Assembly: GCA_014905825.1 (NCBI GenBank)
Contig: JACGCN010000042.1
Location: 124,001 to 188,000, forward strand
Length of the DNA: 64,000 bases
DNA from: Lyophyllum atratum
Lineage: Eukaryota; Basidiomycota; Agaricomycetes; Agaricales; Lyophyllaceae
Reading direction: 5' to 3'
The number at the start of each line of letters is the position of its first letter. Positions within the stretch are counted from its first letter, which is position 1. The translations under genes and the position numbers were made by a program. A model generated the notes under the pieces. The model made no database searches. It was given only the letters and a program-made list of their open reading frames with translations, and was not told the DNA's origin. Shown piece by piece: positions 1-10,379 of this stretch.

Positions 1-398
1 ACTCATCAATGGACCAATATGCGCCTACAGTTGTGGCATCCGATGTGTCGAGGTCACATCAAATGCCGCCTCGAGGCGGCTAAGCGGGTTCCATTGGACC
101 TGCATTTCCTATTCTGGGTTCTCTCACCTTGTATTCCCCGATCATTAAATGTCTTCTCTGTTCCCCGCCTCAGGCGAGGGAACGGTAAGACATGTACATT
201 AATCAACACGTTTTATCCCTCATCTCTAATGCCAATCTTCTTACATGCCGACAACCTATAAGAGTTCATGTCAGGCCTTCATGCCTCAGAATCCTCGGAT
301 CCTCTCTGTTCGCCTCCTGGATTACGACCTGGGTGAGTCGCAGCACAATTTTCCTTTTTCATGACGTTCTAGTCTGAACAGCCACCATATTTGCAGAA
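1..398. other. 5' flank of the first gene, no gene seen
   Basis: Short open frames here show no family features or codon structure that I can support. The region probably holds the promoter of the F-box gene on the right; no clear TATA box was recognised. Confidence 0.4.
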
Positions 399-1937
399 AT
401 GTCCACCGCGGAGACCATCATAAAGCTCGCCAGTGAGGATCTCCCTCCAACTACTATGAACGCCCGACGGCTCTTTGGTAGCTTGAGTGGCCTCCGTCAA
501 CCTCCGTTGTCGGTCTTGCCAAACGAGTTGCTTTCCGAAATATTTCTGCGGGCGAACCATGACGCCAGCGACCGCTACGAGTCAATCTCCACGCCCATTA
601 CCATATCTCATGTCTCTAGTCGTTGGAGACACGTTGCCATTTCCACCAGAGCGCTCTGGAGCAGTATCATCATCACATTTCCCACCTCCCGCGATCAGCT
701 CTCCCGCGCTGTGACGTGGTTAAAAAGATCCCAGTCATATCCTCTCGACATCTTCCTCGATTTCCGCGATCCGTCGTGGGACTGGGAACTTCCAGAATCT
801 GCACACACATTTCGGTGGCAGGACATGGAAGCCATCCTCCGACTCATTTTGACACATGTCAAGAGGTGGAAGCGATTTAAACTCCTCACTGACACTTGGG
901 CGCCTATCTTTACTTTCCTCTACTACACGAGGCGTGTTATGTCCGCGCCGATCCTTGAATCCATCTCTCTGTCTCGCTGCAACGCCTTTTTCGCCTCCAA
1001 GGATGCGAAGTTCGCCCCGGTCGAGATGAAGAATTCCATCCCCTTATTCGGCGGCCTTGCCCTGCAAAAATTGCGCGAAGTGTCACTGACCGGCGTTCAC
1101 GTCGACTGGGCCAACTCATCGTTGTATAAACTTACGGCACTCGAGTTGATGTATTTGGCATGCGACGTCACACCATCCTTGGATGAGTTTACCAACATCT
1201 TAATTGCATGTCCAGATCTCCAGCATCTGACAATAGTCGGGCGAGGTCCTCGAATTGACCTTCTTCCATCTGAGGACTCGTCGATACATGGTGATGGCGC
1301 CGGCGACGTGCCTACAAAGCCGCTGCAGATAATAAAGCTCTCACGACTCATCAGTTTTACCTTTGGATTCCTCGACGTCGACTATGCGTTAAAGATTCTT
1401 TCCTTATTCTCTTTCCCTGCAATCGAGGACCTCGTTTTAGAGGGGCTCATGGATTTGGATCCCCTGACATTGCAAAACCTCGATGCTTCCCCGATTCTAC
1501 GATATTTATCGCGCCGTAATCCTTCCACCGACTCGCCCACCCCCATCCAATTGTCACAAATTCACTCCCTAAAATTAATCGGGATCAATGCCAGTAAGGA
1601 CACCTTTTTACGACTCTTTGACGACCTCCATGACCTAGAATATCTGGCTTTACACAATACTCGAAACGAAGCTCTCCAGGCCCTCGCACCATCGCTACCC
1701 GATTCGCCTTCCCGCGCGCTGCATTGCGCCACATTGAAGGAGCTTGAATGTCGTCATATGGACTCCGAAATCCTTCACGACGTAGTGCTAGCGCGGGCGG
1801 AAATTTCGCAGCTTGAGCACGTATGTTTCAAATCCGATGATATCAATCCTGACGAGCGGACCAAGCTCCTTGACGTTGGCGTAAAGGTCATACGTGAGTC
1901 CACTGGAGAGTTATGTGAACTCCCGGACGCTGCATAA
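399..1937 (+). CDS. F-box-like domain protein
   Basis: A single-exon 512-aa protein. Residues about 36-90 match an F-box-like domain of the agaricomycete kind: LSVLPNELLSEIF, then a variable spacer, then the ISHVSSRWRHVAIST helix and an LWSSI motif. Known family members act as substrate adaptors of SCF ubiquitin ligases through Skp1. The rest of the protein is a leucine-rich, LRR-like array without strict repeats, which would be the substrate-recognition part. These genes are strongly expanded in mushrooms, and the target cannot be deduced. The start was chosen as the first ATG of the frame; a second ATG 60 bases downstream is also possible. The frame is unbroken and has no internal intron. 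A much more decayed F-box gene lies on the other strand at 8480-9388. Confidence 0.85.
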   Translation: MSTAETIIKLASEDLPPTTMNARRLFGSLSGLRQPPLSVLPNELLSEIFLRANHDASDRYESISTPITISHVSSRWRHVAISTRALWSSIIITFPTSRDQLSRAVTWLKRSQSYPLDIFLDFRDPSWDWELPESAHTFRWQDMEAILRLILTHVKRWKRFKLLTDTWAPIFTFLYYTRRVMSAPILESISLSRCNAFFASKDAKFAPVEMKNSIPLFGGLALQKLREVSLTGVHVDWANSSLYKLTALELMYLACDVTPSLDEFTNILIACPDLQHLTIVGRGPRIDLLPSEDSSIHGDGAGDVPTKPLQIIKLSRLISFTFGFLDVDYALKILSLFSFPAIEDLVLEGLMDLDPLTLQNLDASPILRYLSRRNPSTDSPTPIQLSQIHSLKLIGINASKDTFLRLFDDLHDLEYLALHNTRNEALQALAPSLPDSPSRALHCATLKELECRHMDSEILHDVVLARAEISQLEHVCFKSDDINPDERTKLLDVGVKVIRESTGELCELPDAA

Positions 1938-2453
1938 TTATGCACAGCTTTATAGAATTATAATACTGTATTATCTCTTGTGTCTCTTCTCTATAAATTA
2001 CTGAGTGTCTTGCAAACCTCCTGTATCAATAATTTTGCGTTGGTCACAATTCCATAAAGAGTCATGTATATCATCAGTGTACTAATTTTCCTGGTCCACT
2101 TTTCCTGGTCCAGACCAACAAGCCTCCGTAGTCTTGGCGACTGTTCCCGCTCCTATTGCCTAAAGCAGCCTATACGGGCCATATCTAGACTCTTAGACGG
2201 AACGATTACCGGTCTCGTCCATACCCAGATTGAATTCCGTCTCACCTAGAATTCAATTGAGCGGGGTCCAAGAAAGCCGACGATAGTCGGGCCGGAATGT
2301 GTCGAAGTGAATCAGCCAATGTAGTGCTAAATTTGTCCTCCTCCGTCATGCTTATTGCCATCCAAGCAATTATAGCATTGGAAATTTCCAGATATGATAT
2401 ACATACAGGGCGTCAGTAACACAAACTTCCGCGCCCCCTTCCCGACTGCTCTT
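1938..2453. other. Intergenic, nothing recognised
   Basis: AT-rich 3' flank of the F-box gene followed by the 5' flank of the TPR gene. Only short unsupported open frames are present. Confidence 0.4.
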
Positions 2454-3390
2454 ATGGCTTCTTTGCCTCTCGGTGCGTGGCGAAAGTTCTCGAAAGTTCT
2501 TGAGCTCATTGCCTGATTTCCACACCTTCCAGAACTTCAAGCACAACAGCTCAAAGCCAATGGCAACTCGCATTTCGCCTCGGGTCATTACTTGGACGCA
2601 GCCAATGTATACACCCACATCATGCAGACATGTTCCGCCCACGTCAATCCGGAATTGATCAGGACGATACGCTGCAATCGTGCAGCATGTTATAACGAGC
2701 TCGGTGAGTGGGGCATTCAAGGAATGATCTACAGAGTCAACAGGTATGCACACAGAGAGATATCAACAAGCTGCGGAAGATTGCGCGCTTGTACTCGCAG
2801 ACCGTTGCTCCCCACTTTCCAGACCGATTACCCTCAAAGCCCATCTCCGACTCGCTCGTAGCTTACACGGGCTTGGAGATCTCGAACGGGCCACCATGGA
2901 GCTCGATAAATTCAGGGCGTTGAACGGGAAGTCACAAGCGTCGGAACTAAGCCTCAGAGTCCGAATATTGCAAGACCAGGTGGCGCAGGATAGCGTCGCT
3001 GAGGACCAATGTGGATTGGCCACCCGCTTGTTGCATTATGTCGTTCGTACCAGCCGTCCTGCTCCCATCGTGATCGACGATCAAGTACCCACTGTACTCT
3101 GCTCGACCAACCCTCCTCGAATCCCTACCAACGCATTTCTTACCCACCTCGTCCAGAAATACGATCAGCGCATTATGCACTCCCATGAATGGACGTGTTG
3201 GAAATGCCCGGCCAAGGCGGAGAGCATGGTGCATACTCCGTGCGCCTATTTTCATCTCGAGGAGCCCGTGGTGGTGGACCTCGCCCAACCCATCTGCATT
3301 CACGGTGGAGAATGCGAGCAGCAGGCGAGAGCGCTCATGGCAGGCCAAATGGCGAAGTTATCGGCGAGGTCGGCATCGAAAATGGCATAG
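2454..3390 (+). CDS. TPR protein with cysteine-rich C terminus
   Basis: Three exons (2454-2472, 2533-2703, 2756-3390) join in frame to 274 aa. The introns have good borders (gtgcgt...ttccag and gtgagt...cacag). Residues about 12-110 form tetratricopeptide helices: LKANGNSHFASGHYLDAANVY, then TIRCNRAACYNEL, YQQAAEDC and AHLRLARSLHGLGDLERA. TPRs are protein-protein interaction scaffolds. The last 70 residues contain a CWKC pair followed by three spaced cysteines and histidines, which could be a degenerate zinc-binding module, but the spacing fits no family that I can name. The tiny first exon (MASLPL) was chosen because it is the only upstream ATG that splices in phase. The partner and function are unknown. 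Confidence 0.72.
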
Positions 3391-4289
3391 AAGTGGGTGA
3401 CATCGAGGAAACATGAAATTCAGATCACTGTACAATACATCAGCATCATACGCACGGACACCACACCGCAGAGCATCATCACATCAACAAGTTGTATCAG
3501 ACTTTCCCTAGTTGTATCATTTAGAACATGTATGTCGCACCTTAACGTTTCGGCTGCGTTGACACTTGAGCCCCAAACAGCCATGGGATTCAGTGAACAG
3601 ACTTGGTTCGTTCGAGACGTCAACAATTGGCCGGGTTTCCGACGAGATTGATCCAGTGTGTCGGGCCAAAAGTACACGTACACTTCCTGAGTACTGATTC
3701 ACGACGGACACCAGCCTTCTCACCGTCCTTGTCGCTGGGGACTGATGGTGCCCTTGAAACCAATGGAAGGAAAATAAGCGCTGCGGGCGTTCTATGACGG
3801 GGTTTGAACGCGTCTCTTTCAAGACCAGGACCAGAAGATAGTAAATGAACCATACTTTGACTCGAGTGTCAATAAACACTCAATGATAATGAACATCGAG
3901 GAAGAGGATACCTATTCGTGTGATAAAGGGCTGTATACTACATAACGAAGCCGGTGCTCGCGGCTCAACAACTTGAAACAAAGTTCAAGAATGAAACGGA
4001 GGATTTGAGCTATGAGATTCCTTCTTCTGATGCGCTTCTTGAGCCCTCGCCAGAGAAATATATGCAGGCAGAGATTGGGTAGAGAGCTGAACCGTACATG
4101 TCTGTAGTCTAGATCGCATGGCCACTTGTTGAAACAATCTTGAGCTTGAGCTTGAATTCTTATTCAGATCTCGCGTTATTTGGTTGGGCTTTTTCTCGAG
4201 GCTTATGCCTCTTCGCGCCATCGATCTCGTACTTACCTGAGTTACCTTGACACCCTTAGACTCGTACGGTTATGGCTCACCGATAACAC
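3391..4289. other. Intergenic with dispersed repeat
   Basis: No gene is supported between the TPR gene and the MET2 relic. The right part (3944-4232) is a copy of a dispersed repeat that recurs at 10380-10665. The remainder contains only short frames. Confidence 0.4.
3944..4232. repeat. Dispersed repeat, copy 1
   Basis: About 290 bp that aligns along its length, with small indels, to 10380-10665. Shared landmarks are the left edge aacgaagc, the block catggccacttgttgaaaca, the block ggctttttctcgaggctt and the right edge ccatcgatctcgta. The reverse strand of both copies encodes a related degenerate peptide (KIVSTSGHA core), so the repeat may derive from a mobile element. Copy 2 lies beside a hAT transposase remnant, but copy 1 has no transposase next to it. 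Confidence 0.7.
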
Positions 4290-5202
4290 CCGAATTCCCC
4301 CACCAACGACTATTAGACATGACGTTCGGTACGTGATCCATGACAAAAGTCTATGCTTGTATTTAAAAATTCATATGCAGGATCCATAAACTCGTGCTGG
4401 ATCACACTGGGGTCAAATCGGTGGCAGTCGCCGTCGGTGGATCCACGGGCGGCATGGCTGTCCCAGGATGGCCGCTCTGCAGCCCAACAGGATTCGTCCG
4501 CCATGTCATCCCTCTCGCAACATCCGCACGACACTTTGCGTGATGCATCAGCTGGGGAGAAGCACAGCGGCAGAGCACTTACAGAGATCCTATTTATCAG
4601 GATGGGTTCTACGCCGTACAACCTGCCTCAGGGCTGGCAGCCACCAGAATGAGTGCACTGTTGACCTACCGCTCCCGTGATTCTTTCGAAAGCCGCTTTG
4701 GGCGCAAGCTACAGCTAGACAGCAGAAGGAAAGCCTCTCCGGAGCCAGAACACTGGCATGGAGGCGAGGCACTGGCGTTCCACAGCGACGGACATCGCAA
4801 TGCGCGGCCACGGACGCCCAGCCCCGTGCCGCTTAGAACATTCTCGTCGAACGGGTAGTCTCAGCCTTGCCCGCAAGTTGTCTCTGCCCAGTCGTACCTC
4901 CGGTACCAAGGAGACAAGTTCATCGCGCGCTTTGACGCCAATTGCTATATCCACATCACGCGGAAAATGGACACCCACGACGTCGCGCGCGACGAGCCTC
5001 GGGTGGCGGAGGAGTCGCTCGCGTTAGAGCGAAGGTACTCGCTACGCTCCCACCCCGTGCCCTGGTCATAAGCATCGCGACTGACGGCCTATTTACGACG
5101 ACGGAGCAGCGGGAGCTGGCGGCTCATATACCCGATGCAGAACTTGTGGTCATACAATCGCCGGATGGAGATGATGGCTTTTTGCTGGATTTGAGCAAAT
5201 AA
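4290..5202 (+). pseudogene. MET2: Homoserine O-acetyltransferase relic (MET2)
   Basis: This is the C-terminal two thirds of a MetX/MET2 alpha/beta-hydrolase, which acetylates homoserine in methionine synthesis. An intron at 4329-4380 (gtacgt...atgcag) is still recognisable. Conserved stretches in order are PTTIRHDVR, IHKLVLDH, the nucleophile elbow GGSTGGM, FVRHVIPLATSAR, CISWGEAQRQ, SALLTYRSRDSFESRFGR, YLRYQGDKFIARFDANCY, THDV and the C-terminal SPDGDDGFLLDL. It is dead. The N terminus is missing, a one-base shift lies near 4297, and the family tryptophan codon at 4541-4543 is TGA. A TAG interrupts the frame at 4856-4858, and a further one-base shift lies near 5030. Both stops fit C-to-T type changes (TGG to TGA, CAG to TAG). 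The functional copy must lie elsewhere in the genome. Confidence 0.85.
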
Positions 5203-5980
5203 ATACCCATATTATGAGATCTTGAGGAGGGAGTTCCCGGACCTGTATGTATGAGAAGGAAGTTGAGGAACCGGTGGAAGGTGATTCTGAGGTGAAGAAG
5301 ACGAGTGTCTTTGGGGAGGCCGAGGTGGACATTACCAGCTGGTAGACTCTGGTTGAAACGATTGTTTATTTTGTATATATCACTTATGATGATGTTGACT
5401 AGGGACCCGAGAAAGAAGGTCAAGCGATCCATAGCCTAGCCTAAGTGTGACGGCGTACAGTATCGTCGGGATAGAGGAAGTTGTCGTTAACTGGTCGCAC
5501 TCTTGATAACTCGCCCATTCTCACGAAAACTGCTAGTATAAATTCCATCGTAAGGTGCTGGTCATGCCCGTTCCCAACTTCCAAGGGCAGTATGGCTTTT
5601 TTCTTCTGCAACGGATGCCTAAAGTCAAGGGTCCGCTTATCCCGGATTCTCTGATTCGCCGCGAACTCACCCTTCACAGCCATCCCTATATTCGTCTTTC
5701 CCGCAGCAGAATGTCGTGTGTCCCCGTTCTCGAGGACGAGAGAGAGATCCACCAAGGTTCGATTATCATGTGCGGCATCCGTTGACCCTAAGACTAGGTG
5801 AGACCATCATCGACACACAAACACCTAGCGAGACACCAAATATACGAGGAGCACAGATGGCCCCTCATGGATGTATCTCATTGGATCTTCAAATGATTGC
5901 AACGCCTGGTGATGCAGAGATACTCTACTTGCATACAACTCTGATTTCCACTGTGCGTCGTCAATACATCCTGATATCTA
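5203..5980. other. Intergenic with one doubtful reverse-strand frame
   Basis: The reverse strand at about 5535-5790 could encode a two-exon peptide containing VDLSLVLENGDTRHSAAGKTN, with a plausible intron (gtgagt...ctttag). I recognise no family and do not call it a gene. Confidence 0.25.
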
Positions 5981-6904
5981 TCAATCTTCTCGTACTGAAT
6001 AGCCGCCCCGGGAACTTGGGTCCTCTAGGCATGCCTGGAGGGCGTTCATCTCGTCTTCGAGCTCCTGGGGCGAACACTTCTTCGCGAACTCAAAGTCTAC
6101 TAAAACCACGTCGTGCCCTTCCCGCACAAGAAAGTTGTGTTTGTTGGTGTCGCCGAGCTTGATCCCAAGCTCATGCAGTCGCCCCAAGGCCTTCCTGCAG
6201 CCCTCGAGGTCTCCTGGCCCCGCGATCCTCGCATCTGGTACCCACTCAGCAACGAATCCAACCACCCGCCCATCTTTCCCCTCGGAAAGATGGCCAAGAA
6301 ACTTGGGGCCGATACCACTCTCGCGGATCATTTCATAGGCAGTCGTCTCGGTGTTCATGTAGCCGATCTCCCAAGGCCAAACGGCCATTTTGGTAAGAAC
6401 GGGCTTGCCTTCATTAAGCTCGGGGTGTGTTCGAATGCGAACTCGTTGCCTGACGTATTCGCCGCGTGCGAAATCCAGCTCGTTCAGCTTCACTGGATGC
6501 CAGAGGTTTTCCACCCCGGCATAGGATACTTTCTCTGTCTTGACGAAGGCAGCTTCTCCTGTTTCGGGATCCTTGGCCACATGGCCTTGGTTCCAATCTC
6601 CGGATGGAAAAGGTGGGAGGAGCTCGCTGAGCAGGATGGGCTCGAAGGTCCAGTCAAGCTCCTCCCCGGAAAGCGTTCCTGGCGCTACGGTCACGTATTT
6701 GATGTGGCTCCCGTCGACGAGGAAGCGGTAATCACTGTAATCACTGTCATCCGGGGTGGGGTCCTGCGGCACGACCTCACAGGCGAGGAGCTTGACATTG
6801 GCATTTTTTGATTTGGAAACGTTCATAGTGTAAAGGGGTCCCGAAGTAGATGACAAGAGAGCGAGACGACTGCGTGGTCGGCCAAGAGAGTGCTCTAGAT
6901 GCAA
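5981..6904 (-). CDS. Kinase-fold (APH/RIO-like) protein
   Basis: A single-exon frame of 307 aa. A start at Met27 (MNVSKSKNANV) is equally possible and gives about 281 aa. The C-terminal third carries the signature of the protein-kinase-like / aminoglycoside-phosphotransferase fold: a catalytic-loop motif GDTNKHNFLV (Asp and Asn in HxDxxxxN-like spacing) and a metal-binding VLVDFEFA motif (DFE in place of DFG). Upstream, the segment around AKDPETGEAAFVKTEK would be the ATP-lysine strand, and WPWEIGYMNTETTAYEMI the helix that supports it. Proteins of this type are common and multicopy in fungi, and their substrates are mostly unknown. The frame is intact. The catalytic-loop first residue is Gly rather than His, so activity is uncertain. 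Confidence 0.7.
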   Translation of the reverse strand: MHLEHSLGRPRSRLALLSSTSGPLYTMNVSKSKNANVKLLACEVVPQDPTPDDSDYSDYRFLVDGSHIKYVTVAPGTLSGEELDWTFEPILLSELLPPFPSGDWNQGHVAKDPETGEAAFVKTEKVSYAGVENLWHPVKLNELDFARGEYVRQRVRIRTHPELNEGKPVLTKMAVWPWEIGYMNTETTAYEMIRESGIGPKFLGHLSEGKDGRVVGFVAEWVPDARIAGPGDLEGCRKALGRLHELGIKLGDTNKHNFLVREGHDVVLVDFEFAKKCSPQELEDEMNALQACLEDPSSRGGYSVRED

Positions 6905-7709
6905 AATATAGCTGTATAGCTTGACTCCTTGAGACGGTGGTAACGGACTTTGCCGGTGCGATAGGTCAAGAGCTGTTTTGGTACTGGGAGTCAGAAGATT
7001 CGCTGGATCTTAAGAAGGAGTTGGAAGGGAGACAGCAGCGTGCAAGCAGCGTGAGACGATAAATATGTCAATGACAGTCGCCTCGAGGCACCACGATGCC
7101 GTGCCTTAGCCGGCAGAAACTCTCAGGATCCGATTATGCATATACGCTAGGGACCTTCAAGTTGTACACATGACGTTAAGAAGTACGCTGATGAATCACT
7201 ACACCATCTATACCCTGGACCCACGGAGTACTTTTGACTTGATTTGAGTGAAATCAAGTCAAAAGTAGTCCCCGGCCCTCGCCTGTGGAAGCCCAGCACC
7301 GGTTCCCTGTATGCCGGACATCATTCCCTCCCAGGACTGCCTTAACCGAGAATGTGCATCTTCCCTCAGAGGCTAGAGCATGCATGCGGATACAGCAACG
7401 ACGAGTCATACCTCACCATACACGAACATGGGCTCCACATAGAAGATCTCGAAGACATCAAACACGTCCGGCATGGTCTAAAGTGACTCGCACTTCGCGT
7501 GAAAACATGTTCAGACCGCGAGGCTGGTATATTGTATAAGTATTGGAAAGATTGCAGCTTCACCAGACCAGCAACAGACAGCGAAACAGTACCCCCCCCC
7601 CTACCTGCTTTGTACCACGACACTATCTAACAACATCTTGAACCAAGTGAGTACAGCTCTGTTGCCGTTCGACGTAGATGCATTCCTCACCAAGCCCTAG
7701 AGACCCACT
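6905..7709. other. Divergent intergenic region with perfect hairpin
   Basis: This separates the kinase-fold gene (reverse) from the 74-aa cysteine-rich gene (forward), so it should contain both promoters. The only notable structure is the perfect inverted repeat at 7229-7267. A run of ten or more C residues lies near 7590. Confidence 0.4.
7229..7267. repeat. Perfect 17-bp inverted repeat, 5-nt loop
   Basis: Arms 7229-7245 and 7251-7267 are exact reverse complements (tacttttgacttgattt and its complement) around the loop gagtg. The structure could be a cruciform, a protein-binding palindrome or the remnant of a very short inverted-repeat element. Confidence 0.9.
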
Positions 7710-7934
7710 ATGTGCACTCAATCTTACCGCAAATACAGCTGCCGTTGCGAGAAGCCGGAAGAGTTCGTACAGTGCGCTGCGCGTCGTGGCTCAAACATAC
7801 GATGTGCTGTAATAACGAAAGGGAATATTGCGCTGTCGTCACACTATTGCAGCAAACATATGGTGAAGGCAGGGACTCTGGACCCAATGTACCGCCCGGG
7901 CCAGGCCCCGGCCCAGGGAGGTCAGCCCCAGTAG
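7710..7934 (+). CDS. Small conserved cysteine-rich protein
   Basis: A 74-aa intronless frame starting MCTQSYRKYSCRC. Cysteines fall in a regular pattern: an N-terminal C-x8-C-x-C group, an EFVQC motif and two later cysteines before SKH. Short proteins with an N-terminal MC..Y..Y.C.C motif followed by EFxQC recur in filamentous fungi as unnamed hypothetical proteins, and I recognise that pattern from general knowledge. There is no signal peptide or membrane segment, so a cytosolic, possibly metal-binding, role is likely. The sequence immediately upstream is pyrimidine-rich with a CACTATG start context. Confidence 0.55.
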   Translation: MCTQSYRKYSCRCEKPEEFVQCAARRGSNIRCAVITKGNIALSSHYCSKHMVKAGTLDPMYRPGQAPAQGGQPQ

Positions 7935-8479
7935 TGTAGTGGCCCGTGCGCGCTTGTGCGCGCCCATTCTGGCAGCTGTCTAGTGCGCGCAGCCCCGCAA
8001 CCTGACCTCTAGTTTGGCCTCCTATTTTTCTGTCGACCCTGCTGTGTGTGTTTGCAGTGTTTCGTACTACTTTGTGCCATTATACATGTATGATAGTATT
8101 ATTTTATATGAGAAACGGATTGAAAAGCGTAGCGCATGTGTGATCAATCGATCATCTCCACCCGTAATCTAAGTCAGTGCGAAATATAAATATAGTCCTA
8201 GACGGCACTAGTTACGATCCTACTACGTTTGGATCGGATTAGGTCAGTTACGGCGGGGTGGCAAGTGCATAGAGATCTGCTACGGTTCATTGTGTCAAAC
8301 GCGTCCTAAGCACAGCGAATACCAGACATGTGTGTAGCCACTGCATGGTGCATTTTGACCCTCAGCCGGCAGAAGCTCGCGAAAGATTCGTTTTCGGTAA
8401 AGGAACACCACAAACTATCTCCGACCAAGAGTAATGGGAAGAATAAGCAGTAGCTGCAGTTTTGTTAGAGAGAGTTCAG
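7935..8479. other. Intergenic, nothing recognised
   Basis: The 3' flanks of two convergent loci (the small cysteine-rich gene and the F-box relic). No supported coding or RNA gene. Confidence 0.4.
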
Positions 8480-9388
8480 TTACAGTGGGTTTGGGATTAA
8501 CGAGAAGCCGGGGAACTGGTCTTTTTTAACGTGCATGAACTCGCCAGGAATCCTCATCGTCCTCTTCACGCGTCCATATCTCGCAATGTGCTCTGACATG
8601 TCTTCTCTCATGTATTTGATTCTGAAGTGCTTGGTATTCTCGTCCAACTCGTCCCTGCAGCCGAGGCAGAAGACCCCGTGGTCGACCTGCCGGCCAGCAT
8701 CAAGCAGAACCGGGGCGGAGATGATGGTCATGTGGCGCTTAGGTTCCGTGGTGGTCTCATCCGACTGTGGAAGACCACTGCCCGCCAGACTCTGGAGCAC
8801 TGTCCGGCGATCGTAGAGTCGAATTCGCCTCGTTCGCGACCCCGCCTCCCTCTTGATCCAAGCATTACAGTACCGCCGGGCAGGCTCAGGATGCTTGGAG
8901 GTTTCGCCAACTCCAAGAGTTTGCGAAAGCTTTTAGCATTACTCTGTGGCCTTGCGTCGGGGGTGAAGAACTTGGAAGCTTCGCGACTCGTGAGGGGGAA
9001 ATATTCTGCCCGCCGGGTGAAACAGAAGTAGCAGACGCGGCGACAGTCTATAAGATAGAGATGGGTCGCCAAGGCGATTGCACGTGAAAGACCGGCTTGT
9101 ACAAAGCGTTCTGTACAGTGTGCCGCAGTCAAACGCGTCCGCCTGGATGCTAACAATGGCGCGGATGATGTTAGGGCAATGCTCGATGATTGTGATGTAC
9201 TGGCGGACCGAGTTGACGAGCTCCATTGCGCGGCAGTTGAGGCCTCGAAGCGAGTCGAACGAAGGAATACCTAGCCGCAGCAGGACCTCGGTGAGAACTT
9301 CTAGGGATAGTTGAGTGGTGGCGAAACACGTGGATATGCAATGGATATGGGCGTGCAATCGTGTCGCCCATTGTGGAGCGGACACCAA
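8480..9388 (-). pseudogene. F-box protein pseudogene
   Basis: Reading down the reverse strand, the F-box helix QLSLEVLTEVLLRLGIPSF is followed by AFDCGTLYRTLCTSR, then HLYLIDCRRVCYFC and EYFPLTSREASKFF. These blocks are typical of a mushroom F-box family with a zinc-like C-x2-C element. They sit in three different frames. One base is extra near 9067 (gaccc before the HLYLIDC block), and a second shift lies near 8882, after which the frame continues AWIKREAGSRTRR to the end motif MRIPGEFMHVKK. No splice signals explain the shifts, so this is called a pseudogene. The first ATG is arbitrary. About 320 bp of featureless sequence separates it from the hAT remnant. Confidence 0.65.
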
Positions 9389-9709
9389 GGTTCCAGCTGC
9401 GCATCGTCCAAGGTGTTGTCGCAGATATTCTGTGTCCGGTATACATGTAGCGCGAAATCGGACGAATCAGGGAACTTCGTTTCCATCGTAGGCCGGCTTT
9501 GAGAGTCGGACTAGTGTTGCCGCCAATTGAATTGAATCGAAACGAAGTGAGTCCTAGAAAACGAAGTGGGAACGAAGTGAATCGACGAGGCCCCGCGAAC
9601 TGTCGGACAAATAGTGCTCAACATATCAGTTCCCAAAAGGAGATTGGTCCAGGACCTCAAGATGGCGAGGAGAAGCTTCGGAAAAGCTCGCCAAATTCTC
9701 CTACTCGTA

Positions 9710-10236
9710 TCATCCGCCATTGAGCATTTGAAGGGCTTCCATGAGCTTTGGGGAGAGCCGGCAAGTCTCCTTGCTAGATGAAGATACCCGTTCACATGGA
9801 AGCCTGTGCGGGGAGGACATCCACGCAACACGGAATAGGAGGAGACACAAGTGTTCCTGTCGCTGGAAAGAGATTACAGATTCAGAATTAGATACTGGTA
9901 CCGGCCTCAGAATAGCGATCAGAAACTTACCTTCCAATGCCGAGTGAGATCAGACTTACGTTCCGACACGGGAGCGACCCCGTCATCCTCGTAACGCTTC
10001 AATTCTTGGTCAAGGGCTCGCTGATCCTCGAGAAGCTCATGAACTACCTGTTCGGATGTCGGTATATGCGGTGGATGATCTGAAGAATCAGCACCAGGCT
10101 GGCCTGATGCTGATGATGAATGCGATTGGGAGGGAGTTGTTAACATGGATGTCGAGCGCCGCATAGCAACATTGATATCAGAAAGTTTTGCGAACATGAG
10201 CCCTTGCGAGCGGGCAGCAACAGAGGGGCCGGGCAT
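9710..10236 (-). pseudogene. hAT transposase C-terminal remnant
   Basis: Two exons on the reverse strand (10236-9931 and 9862-9710; intron gtaagt...ttccag) give about 152 aa in one frame. The end shows the hAT dimerisation block: DLTRHWKRQEH, then PCERVSSSSKETC and LSPKLMEALQML. In known hAT transposases this follows the RNase H-like catalytic core. Here the core is missing and the dimerisation block itself is shortened between RQEHLCLLLF and PCERV. It is therefore a decayed, non-autonomous fragment. The adjacent repeat at 10380-10665 may belong to the same element. Confidence 0.7.
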
Positions 10237-10379
10237 GAAGCGATGGAGAGGTGCGCGGCCGGGCAGTGCGGTGTTTTGCCGCCGAACCGGTTGTTATGTG
10301 TAAGTCCAAGCAGCATGCCTGGGCCTCACCTCTTCAAACATTCCTTAATTCCGAGTGCCTTTCTGATAGTGTGCTAAAC

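Noticed and set aside
6113..6811. Long forward-strand frame (232 codons) opposite the kinase-fold gene
   Set aside because: It is the mirror of the reverse-strand gene, whose motifs (GDTNKHNFLV, VLVDFEFA) are real; the forward peptide has none.
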